From an uncultured Collinsella sp. (GTDB lineage Bacteria; Actinomycetota; Coriobacteriia; Coriobacteriales; Coriobacteriaceae): 64,000 nucleotides of DNA. The DNA is taken from NCBI GenBank assembly GCA_900542175.1, contig UQNC01000006.1, positions 1 to 64,000 of the forward strand, read 5' to 3'. The position numbers and the translations under genes were made by a program. Shown piece by piece: positions 33,226-42,729 of the stretch (the stretch's first letter is position 1; each line of letters begins with the position of its first letter). The notes under the pieces were generated by a model. It saw only the letters and a list, made by a program, of their open reading frames with translations. It did no database searches and was not told where the DNA came from.

Positions 33226-34034
33226 GCACGCGCCAGCCAGTCGCGCATCTCGTCCTTTAGGCGGCTCCAGGTTGCCTGCGTGGCGGGGTCGGTAAAGGGC
33301 CGCGTAATGCCAAAGGGCGCGTCGAGCAGGCGGTAGATATCGCCTTGCTCGCGCGCCAGCGCGCGGCTTGCCGGATAGACGAGCTCAAACATAAAGCAGA
33401 TAAGCCCCACCAAGAAGTCGGCGGGCTCATCGCGCTCATCGCGCGCGACGCAGCGGTGCTCGTCAAAGGCGGTAAGCGCCGGTGTCGAGAAGTGGCTGGC
33501 GAGAAACGTGTCCTCATCCACCTTGAGGACGGTGTCGACGGTGCTGTCGGCGATGGTGCGCATAATGTCGATCTTGTCGCCATCGCGCACGATGTCGCAG
33601 AAGCTCCGCGTGCGCTCGTCGAGCTGTGCGGGTAGACGGAAATCGCTGTGATAGGCGATGCCCGCTCGGATGAGCTCATCTTCTGCCGGGTCATCGATAA
33701 AGTCGCGGATGCTCATTACGGCGGGTGCATCGGCGGGATTCTCGCCAAAGAGGACCTCGATGCCCAGCACTGCATGGCTCATGCTCTCGGCGTCCTTAAA
33801 GGTGTCCCAGCGTCGCAGCTGCTCAAAGCGGCCCATATCGTGCAGCAGGCCGCAAAGCCATGCCAGGTCAATATCTTCTGACGACCAGCCCTGCTCGCGC
33901 GCTACGGCATCGCATGCCTCGGCCACGTGGTACGTATGCTCGATTTTGAGCGCGATGCGTGGGTTGGTGGTGTCGTAGGCATCGGTGTAGCTTTTGAAGG
34001 CCGCGCGCGCCCGGTCTCGATCGATAGCTGTCAT
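33222..34034 (-). CDS. HD-domain phosphohydrolase
   Basis: A 270-residue HD-superfamily protein. IEHTYHVAEACDAVA, CGLLHDMGRFEQLRRWDTF (HD) and AYHSDFRLP, IVRDGDKIDIMRTI (Asp) are the metal ligands of the fold. It likely is a metal-dependent nucleotide or phosphate-ester hydrolase; the substrate is unknown. It converges on etfA with overlapping stop codons and is divergent from azlC. A weak GGAAGT site precedes the ATG. Confidence 0.82.
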   Translation of the reverse strand: MTAIDRDRARAAFKSYTDAYDTTNPRIALKIEHTYHVAEACDAVAREQGWSSEDIDLAWLCGLLHDMGRFEQLRRWDTFKDAESMSHAVLGIEVLFGENPADAPAVMSIRDFIDDPAEDELIRAGIAYHSDFRLPAQLDERTRSFCDIVRDGDKIDIMRTIADSTVDTVLKVDEDTFLASHFSTPALTAFDEHRCVARDERDEPADFLVGLICFMFELVYPASRALAREQGDIYRLLDAPFGITRPFTDPATQATWSRLKDEMRDWLARA

Positions 34035-34065
34035 AATGACTTCCTAAAAAGTTGTGTCTTTCGAT

Positions 34066-34101
34066 CCGGTGGCAATTGTAGGTGAACTTTATTGCCACCG
34101 G
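34066..34101. promoter_or_regulatory. Perfect 11-bp inverted repeat upstream of azlC
   Basis: CCGGTGGCAAT (34066-34076) and ATTGCCACCGG (34091-34101) are exactly complementary with a 14-nt spacer between the divergent HD and azlC genes. This could be a dyad operator (for example for an Lrp/AzlB-like regulator) or an RNA hairpin. It overlaps the TTG codon at 34092, weakening that codon as the azlC start. Confidence 0.5.
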
Positions 34102-34160
34102 TTGATATTTCTGCTGCGTTGCAAGGCGCGCTGCAGACGACTTACCAGAATGGGAGTGGC

Positions 34161-34853
34161 ATGGTCCTTAGGATCTTTAAAATCGTCTGGCCAGTGATGC
34201 TTACCTATGTTGCAATAGGCGCGCCGTGCGGAATGATCATGGGGCAGACGGGAATGGAGCCCTGGATGGTCTTTGCTCTGAGCAGCACGTTTGTGACGGG
34301 CAGCGGCCAGTTTATGATCTGCAATCTTTGGCTGGCGGGCGTACCGGCACCTTCGATTATCGCGAGCGTCGCCGCCATCTCCTCGCGCTTCGCTCTTTAC
34401 TCGGCATCGATCGCACCCCATCTGGCGGGCGCCTCGAAGCGTCAGACGCTGGCTGTTGCCGCGACGCTCACCGAGGAGGCATACGGCATCTCGCTTGCCA
34501 AGCTGGTTGAGGGGGAGGATTGGGGCCCGCGCGAATCCTTCGTGCTCAACGTGATCCTCATCGCGACATGGGGCGCTTCGTGCACGATGGGTGCCATCGT
34601 CGGTGCCGTTGTCGATGTTCCCACCGCTATTGCGAGTTTCGTCTGCACGTCGCTCTTTATCTGTCTACTCTTTTCGCAGCGGCTGTCGCGCGGCAACGTT
34701 GTCGCGGCGGTTTCGGGCGCGGTGTCCGTCGCCGTATGCAAGTTCTTGGGCCTCACGAATATTGCCGTGCCGGCAAGCGTCGTGGTCGGCATTGCCATTG
34801 CGCTGGCGTGCGATGCTGTATTAGACGGAAGAGGTGCCCGCGATGCCCGTTAA
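34161..34853 (+). CDS. azlC: AzlC-family branched-chain amino acid exporter, large subunit
   Basis: About 230 residues, multi-pass membrane protein. VMLTYVAIGAPCGMIMGQTG, FALSSTFVTGSGQFM and LATWGASCTMGAIVGAVV-type segments are typical of AzlC. AzlC and AzlD export branched-chain amino acids. The start at ATG 34161 has GGGAG 4-5 nt upstream; a TTG at 34092 would add 23 residues, but lies within an inverted repeat. The stop overlaps azlD. Confidence 0.8.
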   Translation: MVLRIFKIVWPVMLTYVAIGAPCGMIMGQTGMEPWMVFALSSTFVTGSGQFMICNLWLAGVPAPSIIASVAAISSRFALYSASIAPHLAGASKRQTLAVAATLTEEAYGISLAKLVEGEDWGPRESFVLNVILIATWGASCTMGAIVGAVVDVPTAIASFVCTSLFICLLFSQRLSRGNVVAAVSGAVSVAVCKFLGLTNIAVPASVVVGIAIALACDAVLDGRGARDAR

Positions 34854-35166
34854 CGAGTTCTTGGTTCTGTGGCTGTCGTCGTGGGCTGCTATCGCGTTCT
34901 TTCGCATCGCGCCGGCGTTTGCCTTGCGCGGGAGAACGCTGTCGCCCCGCATTACCGAGGCCCTGGGTTATATCCCGCCCGCTGCCTTTGCCGCGCTGGT
35001 CGCCAACGACTTGGTGAGCCCCGGGGCGTTCGACGCGGGACTCTGGCCTGCCTTGGTTCCCTGGATTGCGGCTGCCGGCGTCGTGGTGGTGGCAATCAGG
35101 ACAAAGTCGATGTTGTGGTGCTGTGTTTCGGGCATCGTGCTCTATATCGTTTTGAGCCTCGTATAA
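34843..35166 (+). CDS. azlD: AzlD-family branched-chain amino acid exporter, small subunit
   Basis: 107 residues with four hydrophobic segments (EFLVLWLSSWAAIAFFRIAP, LGYIPPAAFAALVANDL, LVPWIAAAGVVVVAI, CCVSGIVLYIVLSLV). The RxxP...YxPPAAFAALV pattern is typical of AzlD. It overlaps azlC by 11 nt, which supports translational coupling and formation of the AzlCD complex. The ATG at 34843 follows GAAGAGG. Confidence 0.85.
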   Translation: MPVNEFLVLWLSSWAAIAFFRIAPAFALRGRTLSPRITEALGYIPPAAFAALVANDLVSPGAFDAGLWPALVPWIAAAGVVVVAIRTKSMLWCCVSGIVLYIVLSLV

Positions 35167-35307
35167 GAGCGGGACACGTTTAGCATCCCGGCCAACGAAT
35201 CCAATTTTTCACCGAGCTGGTCTATTTCTTCTGGTACCATGGTCAAACTTTACTGTAGCAAAGCGTGACGTGGGCTTTTGTACCCCGTCAGCGGAAATGG
35301 GGGTTTC

Positions 35308-36330
35308 ATGGCACAGGAAGCGACCGCCAACGAGCAAAAGAAATTCAAGGTCCCGCGCATCCCGGGCGACATCATGATCTATCCGATGATCGTCGGTCTT
35401 TTGCTCAACACCTTCTGCCCGCAGGTTTTTGAGATCGGCGGTTTCTTTACGGCTGCCTGCCGCGGTGGCTCCAATACCATCGTCGCCGCGATCCTGCTGT
35501 TTGTGGGCGCCGGCATCAGCTTTAAGTCCACGCCGGGTGCCATCAAGACCGGTATCGTCGTGCTGATCCCCAAGCTGGTCGTCGCAGCGGCTCTCGGCCT
35601 GGGCGTGGCATATTTCTTTAACGACAACTTCCTGGGTCTGAGCTCCGTGTCTATCATCGGCGGCATCACGTTTTGCAACATGGCGCTCTATACGGGCATC
35701 ATGGGCGAGTTCGGCGATGAGTCCGAGCAGGGCGCCGTCGGTATCCTGTTCTTTACGGCTGGCCCCGCCGTCACGATGATCATCCTCGGTGTTTCCGGCC
35801 TCGCCAACATTCCCATTGGCACCATTATCGGCTCCATCTTGCCACTCGTTATTGGCATGGTTCTGGGCAACCTGTTCCCGTTTATCAAGAACCTGCTGGT
35901 TCCCGGTGCCAATCCCGCGATTGCCGTCATCGGATTTCAGCTCGGTGCGTCCATGAGCCTGTCGAGCTTTATCACCGGCGGTATTTCCGGCATCTTGCTG
36001 GGCCTTGTCACGCTGTTTGTCGTCGGTCCCATCACCTTTGCGTTCGAGCGTCTGTGCGGCGGCAATGGCAAGGCCGCTGTGGCTTGCTCCACCATTGCCG
36101 GCACGGCTATGACCACACCGGTTGCCCTCGCCGAGGTCGCACCGCGTTACGCCGAGCTTGCGCCCACCGCGTACGCTCAGATCGCCACCGCCGTTATCAT
36201 CACGGCGATCATGGCTCCGATTCTGACTGGCTGGGTCGACAAGAAGTTCTGCCAAGGCAAGGAGGATCTGTCGCCTGTCGGTGTCGAGGCCATCGAGGAG
36301 GCCGTCGCGACTGACATCGATGGCGAGTAG
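35308..36330 (+). CDS. kdgT: KdgT-type 2-keto-3-deoxygluconate permease
   Basis: A 340-residue membrane permease of about 10 segments. RIPGDIMIYPMIVGLLLNTF, GISFKSTPGAIKTGIVVLIP and VAYFFNDNFLGLSSVSIIGG follow the KdgT family. It imports 2-keto-3-deoxygluconate, a pectin or glucuronate breakdown product, with protons. No KdgK or KdgA lies nearby, so the keto sugar pathway must be encoded elsewhere. GGGGG lies 4 nt before the ATG at 35308. Upstream there is a GGGA-N11-TCCC hairpin after azlD and a CTTT...AAAG dyad near 35255. Confidence 0.85.
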   Translation: MAQEATANEQKKFKVPRIPGDIMIYPMIVGLLLNTFCPQVFEIGGFFTAACRGGSNTIVAAILLFVGAGISFKSTPGAIKTGIVVLIPKLVVAAALGLGVAYFFNDNFLGLSSVSIIGGITFCNMALYTGIMGEFGDESEQGAVGILFFTAGPAVTMIILGVSGLANIPIGTIIGSILPLVIGMVLGNLFPFIKNLLVPGANPAIAVIGFQLGASMSLSSFITGGISGILLGLVTLFVVGPITFAFERLCGGNGKAAVACSTIAGTAMTTPVALAEVAPRYAELAPTAYAQIATAVIITAIMAPILTGWVDKKFCQGKEDLSPVGVEAIEEAVATDIDGE

Positions 36331-36379
36331 CAATCGATACCCATCAATGATGCCGGCGTGTGCAATTCGCGCCGTATGG

Positions 36380-36457
36380 GCGCCCGAACAGAAACTGTTT
36401 TGCAGTGATGTTCGGGCGCTCTGCTATTATCCCCTTTACCCCTGCGGAGTAAAGGGG
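36380..36457. other. Two strong hairpins between kdgT and the diguanylate cyclase gene
   Basis: The first has 11-bp arms GCGCCCGAACA (36380-36390) and TGTTCGGGCGC (36409-36419). The second has 9-bp arms CCCCTTTAC (36431-36439) and GTAAAGGGG (36449-36457), then TGTTTATT. The first is probably the kdgT terminator. The second may be another terminator or part of a structured leader for the GGDEF gene. No known riboswitch pattern was recognised. Confidence 0.5.
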
Positions 36458-36520
36458 TGTTTATTGCCCTGATTCGAATTGGGCGATTCTGACCACTTGG
36501 GTATTGAAGGGATGGCGCTA

Positions 36521-37663
36521 GTGGTTAAGGCACTCAAGATTGAGATATTCGTGCTATGCATGATTGTTCTTATCGGGCTTGCCGTGCGAAGTCGTTGCTC
36601 CTTGTTCTCGAGCACCCAGCAGCTATTGTTTAGCATGCTTGGCTACACCTCTGCCGCGTACATATTATTCGATATGATCTGGACGCTTTCGGACGGTGTG
36701 GACGGCACGTTGGGCATTGCTGCCAACTGGATTTCCAACGCGGTTTCGTTTTCGCTCTTTGCTATCGCGTGTCTCATTTGGTTTATCTATTCCGAGACGG
36801 TGCAGGGTTCTCGTCTTTTGACCTCGCGCTATAGGGTGGTGCTTGTAGCGTTGCCTACGGCTCTGGTGGTCGTGCTGGCGTTTACCAGTTACTGGACGCA
36901 CGCCCTGTTCTATATCGATTCGCAGGGCGTGTATCGTCGCGGCTTTGCCTATATGATCCAGCCCATCGTCAGCTACTGTTACGTTATACATACGTCCCTG
37001 CATGCGTTTGTGCAATCTCGCAGGGTCGAGAGCCTGCAGACGAAGGCCATCTATCGAACCTTGGCATTTTTCGCCATTCCGGCCCTGGTGGGCGGTACCT
37101 TTCAGGTCGTATACTCGGTGCCCGGCCTTTGTGTCGGCATAATGATTAGCATGTTGCTGCTTTACATCATCTACCAGGAGCAGCTCATCTCGACCGACCC
37201 GTTGACTGGACTTAACAATCGCAACCGTTTTGAGACCTATATGCTGTCGCTCTTCTCAAATGTGGATCAGGCCGAAGATGTATATCTGCTTATGATGGAC
37301 GCCGACGGCTTTAAGCAGATTAACGATCGCTATGGGCATGTGGAGGGCGACCACGCTCTTCAGGTCATATCCGCTGCGCTCAAAGAAGTCTGCTCGGCGT
37401 CTGGCGGCTTTATCGCACGTTATGGCGGCGATGAGTTCGTGGTGCTCCAAAAGGCGACGGTGGAGCAGGACATCATAAGCCTGTGTGCGGCAATCAACGA
37501 TGAGCTCGCACGTGCCGACGTGCCGTATCTGTTGCGGATGTCCATCGGCTACGCACGGGTCGGTGACGGTGTCGATACCTGGCAAGACTTGCTTCGCGCT
37601 GCCGATGCGGAGCTCTACCGCGTCAAGGCCGAGAAAAAGAAAGCCGGCGTCCAGATACGCTAG
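36521..37663 (+). CDS. Membrane-bound diguanylate cyclase (GGDEF)
   Basis: About 380 residues. The N-terminal 210 residues have about seven hydrophobic segments (FVLCMIVLIGLAV, GYTSAAYILFDMIW, AVSFSLFAIACLIWFIY, VVLVALPTALVVVLAF, ALVGGTFQVVYSVPG and so on) that probably sense a signal. The GGDEF domain follows, with STDPLTGLNNRNRFE, MMDADGFKQINDRYGHVEGD and ARYGGDEFVV (intact active site). It makes cyclic di-GMP. The GTG at 36521 fits AAGGG about 8-9 nt upstream; the ATG at 36512 abuts that site, and a TTG at 36479 lacks one. Monocistronic. Confidence 0.85.
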   Translation: MVKALKIEIFVLCMIVLIGLAVRSRCSLFSSTQQLLFSMLGYTSAAYILFDMIWTLSDGVDGTLGIAANWISNAVSFSLFAIACLIWFIYSETVQGSRLLTSRYRVVLVALPTALVVVLAFTSYWTHALFYIDSQGVYRRGFAYMIQPIVSYCYVIHTSLHAFVQSRRVESLQTKAIYRTLAFFAIPALVGGTFQVVYSVPGLCVGIMISMLLLYIIYQEQLISTDPLTGLNNRNRFETYMLSLFSNVDQAEDVYLLMMDADGFKQINDRYGHVEGDHALQVISAALKEVCSASGGFIARYGGDEFVVLQKATVEQDIISLCAAINDELARADVPYLLRMSIGYARVGDGVDTWQDLLRAADAELYRVKAEKKKAGVQIR

Positions 37664-37763
37664 AAAAAGGGGCGCACGCTTGCGTGCGTGGTGGCCTTCA
37701 GCTCACCGATGTACTCCATTAAACTAAAGAATGTGAATCTCTCTGCTAAATAAGGGCAGTTCG

Positions 37764-38699
37764 CTAGGCTTTTTTGGGTTTGTTGACGATGATGATGCCG
37801 CTGCAGACCAAGAGCAGGGCAACGATGACGGTAACGGGGCTCGTGCCGGCGCCCTCGCCAAGCAGCAGTGCGCTCAGCAGTACGCCAAAGACCGGGTTCA
37901 TAAACCCAAAGACCGAGACGCGGCTGACGGGGTTGACGGCAAGCAGGCGCGACCACAGCGAGTAGGCGACCGCGGAGATAAGCGCCATGTAGATGATGAG
38001 CACGATGGCGGGGACAATCGCCGTGGGGGAGAGCGCGCCACCCATCAAAAAGCCGATGGCGGTGAGGACCAGGCCGCCGACCAAGAACTGCCACCCGGCA
38101 AGCAAGACGCCGTCGTGCTTGCGCGAGAAGATGCCGATCAGGCAGGTCGAAAGAGCACCCGCGACAGTGGAGGCTAGGATAAAGCCCTCGCCATCGAGCC
38201 TGAAGCCAAAGGTGCCATCTGCGCCCGAGAGGTTGACGAGCGCGACGCCGGCAAAGCCCAGCGAACAGCCAAGCACCTTGGCCGTATTGAGCTTCTCGGT
38301 GTGAAATGCCAGGGCGGCAAAGAGGATTGCGAGGAAGTTGGCGCTGGCCTCGATGATGGAGCTCGACATGGCGCTGGCGCGCGAGAGGCCCAGATAGAAA
38401 AAGAAGTACTGCCCGATAGTCTGGAAGAGCGACAAGACAAAGATGGGCTTGATGTCGCGAGCCTGCGGAATGAGGGGGCGGCGTTGGGCCGCACTCATCC
38501 CAACGATAACCAGGGCGCCGGCAAGCGTGAAGCGCAAGCCCGCAAAGAGCAGCTGCGAGGCGCTATCGTGCGCCGGGATACCAAAGAGTGCGTAGCCGAT
38601 CTTGATGCAGGGAAAGGTCGACCCCCAGAGCGCGCAACAAACAAGGCAGCCCAGGATGAGTCCGGGCAGGGTGGCGAGATACGGCTTGCGGCTTTCCAT
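37764..38699 (-). CDS. EamA/DMT-superfamily transporter
   Basis: A 311-residue protein of about ten membrane segments in two EamA repeats: LPGLILGCLVCCALWGSTFP, FAGLRFTLAGALVIVG, QTIGQYFFFYLGLSRASAMS, SSIIEASANFLAILFAAL, and in the second half LISAVAYSLWSRLLAVNPVS, RVSVFGFMNPVFGVLLSALL. This family exports metabolites or imports drugs; the substrate is unknown. AAGGA precedes the ATG at 38699. It lies downstream of purL beyond a terminator. Confidence 0.88.
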   Translation of the reverse strand: MESRKPYLATLPGLILGCLVCCALWGSTFPCIKIGYALFGIPAHDSASQLLFAGLRFTLAGALVIVGMSAAQRRPLIPQARDIKPIFVLSLFQTIGQYFFFYLGLSRASAMSSSIIEASANFLAILFAALAFHTEKLNTAKVLGCSLGFAGVALVNLSGADGTFGFRLDGEGFILASTVAGALSTCLIGIFSRKHDGVLLAGWQFLVGGLVLTAIGFLMGGALSPTAIVPAIVLIIYMALISAVAYSLWSRLLAVNPVSRVSVFGFMNPVFGVLLSALLLGEGAGTSPVTVIVALLLVCSGIIIVNKPKKA

Positions 38700-38723
38700 G
38701 GTGTCCTTCCTGTATGCGCGAAG

Positions 38724-38760
38724 CAAAAAAGAACCCGCCACCGGGTGTGCCGGTGGCGGG
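38724..38760 (-). terminator. purL terminator
   Basis: CCCGCCACCG (38734-38743) pairs with CGGTGGCGGG (38751-38760). On the minus strand it is followed by TTCTTTTTT, an ideal intrinsic terminator for purL. Confidence 0.85.
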
Positions 38761-38798
38761 TGTTGTTACCCGAGGGGATTGTACCCGATGGGAAAGCT

Positions 38799-41700
38799 TT
38801 AAGCGAAGTAGGCTACGCCGCTCTCAAAGATCGGCATGAACTTGTCGCCGGGGACATGCTCGGGCACGTTGCGGTACAGGTTGTCGCCGCGACGCTCGGC
38901 ATGGCCCATCTTGCCCAGGACGCGGCCGTCGGGGCTCGTGATGCCCTCGATGGCAAGTGCGGAGCCGTTGGGGTTGATGGAAAGGTCCATGCTCGGCTTG
39001 CCGTCCTCGCCCACGTACTGCGTGGCGACCTGGCCGTTGGCGATCAGCTGGGCGAGCACCTCGTCGTTGGCGACAAAGCGGCCCTCGCCGTGGCTGATGG
39101 CGACGGTGTAGGGGTCGTCGAGGCTGCACTGCGACAGCCACGGGGACAGGTTGGACGAGATGCGGGTGCGCACCAGGCGGCTCTGATGGCGACCGATGGT
39201 GTTGAACGTCAGCGTGGGCGCATCGGGCGTGGCGTCGACGATGTCGCCGTAGGGCACCAGGCCGAGCTTGACCAGAGCCTGGAAGCCGTTGCAGATGCCC
39301 AGCATCAGGCCGTCGCGGGCCTTGAGCAGGTCGCGGACTGCCTCGGTGACCTCGGGAGCGCGGAAGAACGCCGTGATGAACTTGGCGGAGCCATCGGGCT
39401 CGTCACCGCCCGAGAAGCCACCGGGGATCATGACGATCTGGCTTGCACGGATGCGGCGGGTGAGCTCGTGGGTGCTCTCGGCGACGGCCTCGGGCGTGAG
39501 GTTGTTGATCACGAAGGTGTCGGCCTCGGCACCGGCGGCACGGAAGGCGCGGGCGCTGTCGTACTCGCAGTTGTTGCCGGGGAACACGGGGATGATTACG
39601 CGCGGGCGGGCGATCTTGGCGCCGCCGTACACGTGGATATCCTTGGCGCGGAAGTCGATGGTCTCGACCTCGGCGGTCTCGCCGGTGCTGCGGTAGGCGA
39701 AGACGCCCTCGATGCCGCTCTCCCAGGCCTCCTGGAGCTCAGCGAGCTCGATGACTTCGGAGCCGGTGTCGATGACATAGCCCTCGACGGTGGTACCCAG
39801 GGGCTCGACGACAACGCCGTCGGCGACCTCGGGCAGCTCGGCGTCCTCGGCGAGCTCGACGATAAAGCTGCCGTAGAGCGGGGTGAAGAGGCTCTCCACG
39901 TCCACGTCCTCGGCAAGCTCGATGCCGATCTGGTTGCCGACGCACATCTTAAAGAGGCTCTCGACGCCGCAGCCGTAGCCGGGCGTGGAGACGGCCAGGG
40001 CGTCGCCGTTGGCGGTGAGCGCCTCGACGGCGTCAAACGCGGCGAGCAGCTGCTGAGCGTCGGGGCGGTAGTCCTCACCATAGGTGGCGGGGGCGATGCG
40101 CACGACGCGATGCGTCAGACCCTTGAACTCGGGCGAGACGGCACGGGCGGCCTTGCCCACGGCCACAGCGAAGCTGATCAGGGTCGGCGGAACGTTGAGC
40201 TCACCGGCCTCGTCCTCAAACGAGCCGCTCATAGAGTCCTTGCCGCCGATGGCACCGGCACCCAGATCGACTTGGGCCATAAGGGCGCCCAGGACGGCTG
40301 CCATGGGCTTGCCCCAGCGCTCGGCCTCGGTGCGCAGACGCTCGAAGTACTCCTGGAAGGAGAGATAGGCACGCTTGTGCTCAAAGCCGGCAGCCACGAG
40401 CTTGGCGATGGACTCAACCACGGACAGGTAGGCGCCCGCAAACTGGTCGGCCTCCATCAGGTAGGGGTTGAAGCCCCATGCCATAGCGCTCGCCGTGGTG
40501 GTCTCGCCGTCCACGGGGAACTTGGCAACCATGGCCGAGCTCGGGGTGAGCTGCGTCTTGCCGCCAAAGGGCATGAGCACGGTTGCGGCACCGATGGTGG
40601 AGTCGAAGCGCTCGGACAGGCCCTTGTTGGAGGCGACGTTGAGGTCAGTGACAAGCGAGGTCATGCGCTCGGCAAGCGTGGTGCCGGCCCAGCTGGGCTG
40701 CCACACGCTGCGGGCGCAGACGTGGGCGACCTGGTGCTTGGGCGCGCCGTTGGAGTTGAGGAACTCGCGGGACAGATCGACGATGGCGACACCGTTCCAG
40801 GCCATGCGCATGCGCGGCTCGGCGGTAACCTCGGCGATAACGGTCGCCTCGAGGTTCTCCTCGGCGGCGTAGCCCATGAACTCCTCGACGTCACCGTCGG
40901 CGACGGCGCAGGCCATGCGCTCCTGGGACTCGGAAATGGCGAGCTCGGTGCCGTCCAGGCCGTCGTACTTCTTGGTCACGGTGTCCAGGTCGACATACAG
41001 GCCGTCGGCAAGCTCGCCCACGGCGACCGAGACGCCGCCGGCGCCAAAGTCGTTGCAGCGCTTGATCAGGCGGCAGGCGTCGCCGCGGCGGAACAGACGC
41101 TGCAGCTTGCGCTCGACCGGGGCGTTGCCCTTCTGGACCTCGGCGCCCGAGGTCTCGATGGACTCGGTGTTCTGGGTCTTGGAGGAGCCGGTGGCGCCGC
41201 CGATGCCGTCACGGCCGGTGCGGCCGCCCAGCAGGATGATCTTGTCAGTGGGGGCGGGGCACTCGCGACGCACGTGGTTTGCCGGGGTAGCGCCCACGAC
41301 GGCGCCGACCTCCATGCGCTTGGCAACGTAGCCGGGGTGATAGAGCTCGTTGACCTGGCCGGTGGCAAGGCCGATCTGGTTGCCGTAGCTGGAGTAGCCG
41401 GCGGCAGCGGTGGTTACGAGCTTGCGCTGCGGCAGCTTGCCCTCGAGCGTCTCGGACACGGGGACGGTGGGGTCGCCGGCGCCGGTGACACGCATGGCCT
41501 GGTACACGTAGCTGCGGCCCGACAGCGGGTCGCGGATGGCACCGCCCACGCAGGTGGCGGCACCGCCGAAGGGCTCGATCTCGGTCGGGTGGTTGTGGGT
41601 CTCGTTCTTAAAGAGGAACAGCCAGTCCTGGTCCTCGCCGTCGACATCGACCTTCACCTTGACGGTGCAGGCGTTGATCTCCTCGGACTCGTCGACATCG

Positions 41701-42545
41701 GTCATGACGCCGGTCTTCTTGAGGTACTTGGCGCCGATGGTGCCCATGTCCATGAGGCAGACGGGCTTGGTGTCGCGACCGAGTTCGTGGCGCATCTCCA
41801 TGTAGCGGTCGAAGGCCTGCTGCACCACGGCGTCGTCGATCGTCACGTCGTCCAGGACGGTGCCGAAGGTGGTGTGGCGGCAGTGATCGGACCAGTAGGT
41901 GTCGATCACGCGGATCTCGGTGATGGTGGGGTCGCGATCCTCATCGCGGAAGTACTGCTGGCAGAAGGCGATGTCCGCCTCGTCCATGGCAAGGCCGCGC
42001 TCGGAAATAAAGGCGGCAAGGCCGGCTTCGTCGAGCTCGCGGAAACCGTCGAGCACCTCGACGGGCTGGGGCTCGGGGGTCTCCATGTACAGCGTCTCGG
42101 GCAGGTCGAGCGAGGCGATGCGCGCCTCGACGGGGTTCACCACGTAGTGCTTGATGGCATCGATGGCGGCCTCGTCCAGAGCGCCCGAGATCATATAGAC
42201 CTTGGCGGAGCGCACGGCGGGGCGCTCGCCCTGGCTGATGAGCTGCACGCACTCGCTGGCGGAGTCGGCGCGCTGGTCAAACTGGCCAGGCAGGAATTCG
42301 ACGGCAAAGACGGCGCCATCGCTTGCGGGGAGCTCGTCGTAGGTCACATCGACCTGGGGCTCGCTAAAGACGGTCGGCACGCAGGACCGGAAAAGCTCCT
42401 TGTCGATGCCCTCGACGTCGTAGCGGTTGATAATCCTCAGGGCCTCGATGCCCTTGATGCCGAGAATTTCGGTCAGCTCGCCCTTGAGCTGCTGAGCCTC
42501 GACGTCGAACCCGGGTTTCTTCTCCACGTAGATACGAGAGACCAT
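38799..42545 (-). CDS. purL: Phosphoribosylformylglycinamidine synthase (single-chain PurL)
   Basis: A 1248-residue enzyme of the fourth step of purine synthesis: FGAR + glutamine + ATP to FGAM. The N-terminal PurS-like part (residues 1-85), the paired AIRS-like synthetase halves (TYWSDHCRHTTF, NETHNHPTEIEPFGGAATCV, GGRTGRDGIGGATGSS, FGGKTQLTPSSAM, MAQVDLGAGAIGGKDSMSG) and a C-terminal glutaminase domain (RVIIPVFPGNNCEYDSARAF, MIPGGFSGGDEPDG, LMLGICNGFQALVKLGL with the nucleophile Cys) are all present. This is the large clostridial-type form, not PurSQL. The ATG at 42545 follows AGGA; the frame opens to 42653 without one. Monocistronic. Confidence 0.95.
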   Translation of the reverse strand: MVSRIYVEKKPGFDVEAQQLKGELTEILGIKGIEALRIINRYDVEGIDKELFRSCVPTVFSEPQVDVTYDELPASDGAVFAVEFLPGQFDQRADSASECVQLISQGERPAVRSAKVYMISGALDEAAIDAIKHYVVNPVEARIASLDLPETLYMETPEPQPVEVLDGFRELDEAGLAAFISERGLAMDEADIAFCQQYFRDEDRDPTITEIRVIDTYWSDHCRHTTFGTVLDDVTIDDAVVQQAFDRYMEMRHELGRDTKPVCLMDMGTIGAKYLKKTGVMTDVDESEEINACTVKVKVDVDGEDQDWLFLFKNETHNHPTEIEPFGGAATCVGGAIRDPLSGRSYVYQAMRVTGAGDPTVPVSETLEGKLPQRKLVTTAAAGYSSYGNQIGLATGQVNELYHPGYVAKRMEVGAVVGATPANHVRRECPAPTDKIILLGGRTGRDGIGGATGSSKTQNTESIETSGAEVQKGNAPVERKLQRLFRRGDACRLIKRCNDFGAGGVSVAVGELADGLYVDLDTVTKKYDGLDGTELAISESQERMACAVADGDVEEFMGYAAEENLEATVIAEVTAEPRMRMAWNGVAIVDLSREFLNSNGAPKHQVAHVCARSVWQPSWAGTTLAERMTSLVTDLNVASNKGLSERFDSTIGAATVLMPFGGKTQLTPSSAMVAKFPVDGETTTASAMAWGFNPYLMEADQFAGAYLSVVESIAKLVAAGFEHKRAYLSFQEYFERLRTEAERWGKPMAAVLGALMAQVDLGAGAIGGKDSMSGSFEDEAGELNVPPTLISFAVAVGKAARAVSPEFKGLTHRVVRIAPATYGEDYRPDAQQLLAAFDAVEALTANGDALAVSTPGYGCGVESLFKMCVGNQIGIELAEDVDVESLFTPLYGSFIVELAEDAELPEVADGVVVEPLGTTVEGYVIDTGSEVIELAELQEAWESGIEGVFAYRSTGETAEVETIDFRAKDIHVYGGAKIARPRVIIPVFPGNNCEYDSARAFRAAGAEADTFVINNLTPEAVAESTHELTRRIRASQIVMIPGGFSGGDEPDGSAKFITAFFRAPEVTEAVRDLLKARDGLMLGICNGFQALVKLGLVPYGDIVDATPDAPTLTFNTIGRHQSRLVRTRISSNLSPWLSQCSLDDPYTVAISHGEGRFVANDEVLAQLIANGQVATQYVGEDGKPSMDLSINPNGSALAIEGITSPDGRVLGKMGHAERRGDNLYRNVPEHVPGDKFMPIFESGVAYFA

Positions 42546-42729
42546 TGGTTCCTGCCTTCCTGATCGGTTGGGCGTACGGTACGGTATGCGGCAGCGGTCG
42601 GTTTGCGGGGTCTGCCCTGCGGTCGCCTTGAGCCACATGTTTGTAAACCTCACTATGATACGACAGCTCGCGGCGCGTTGAGGACGGCGAGGGTGCTACA
42701 GTGAAGCGCAAACAAGAGAAAGGCATCAC

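Noticed and set aside
34092..34160. TTG start for azlC, giving 23 more residues
   Set aside because: The codon is inside a perfect inverted repeat, while ATG 34161 has a GGGAG site. It is not excluded.
36380..36457. Cyclic di-GMP riboswitch before the GGDEF gene
   Set aside because: The two hairpins are simple inverted repeats and show none of the conserved GEMM sequence, and the gene makes c-di-GMP rather than being a usual target.
38301..42563. Long 1420-codon open frame on the plus strand opposite purL
   Set aside because: It mirrors purL in a high-GC gene, gives a low-complexity Gly/Ala/Asp/His-rich product with no domains, and has no ribosome binding site.
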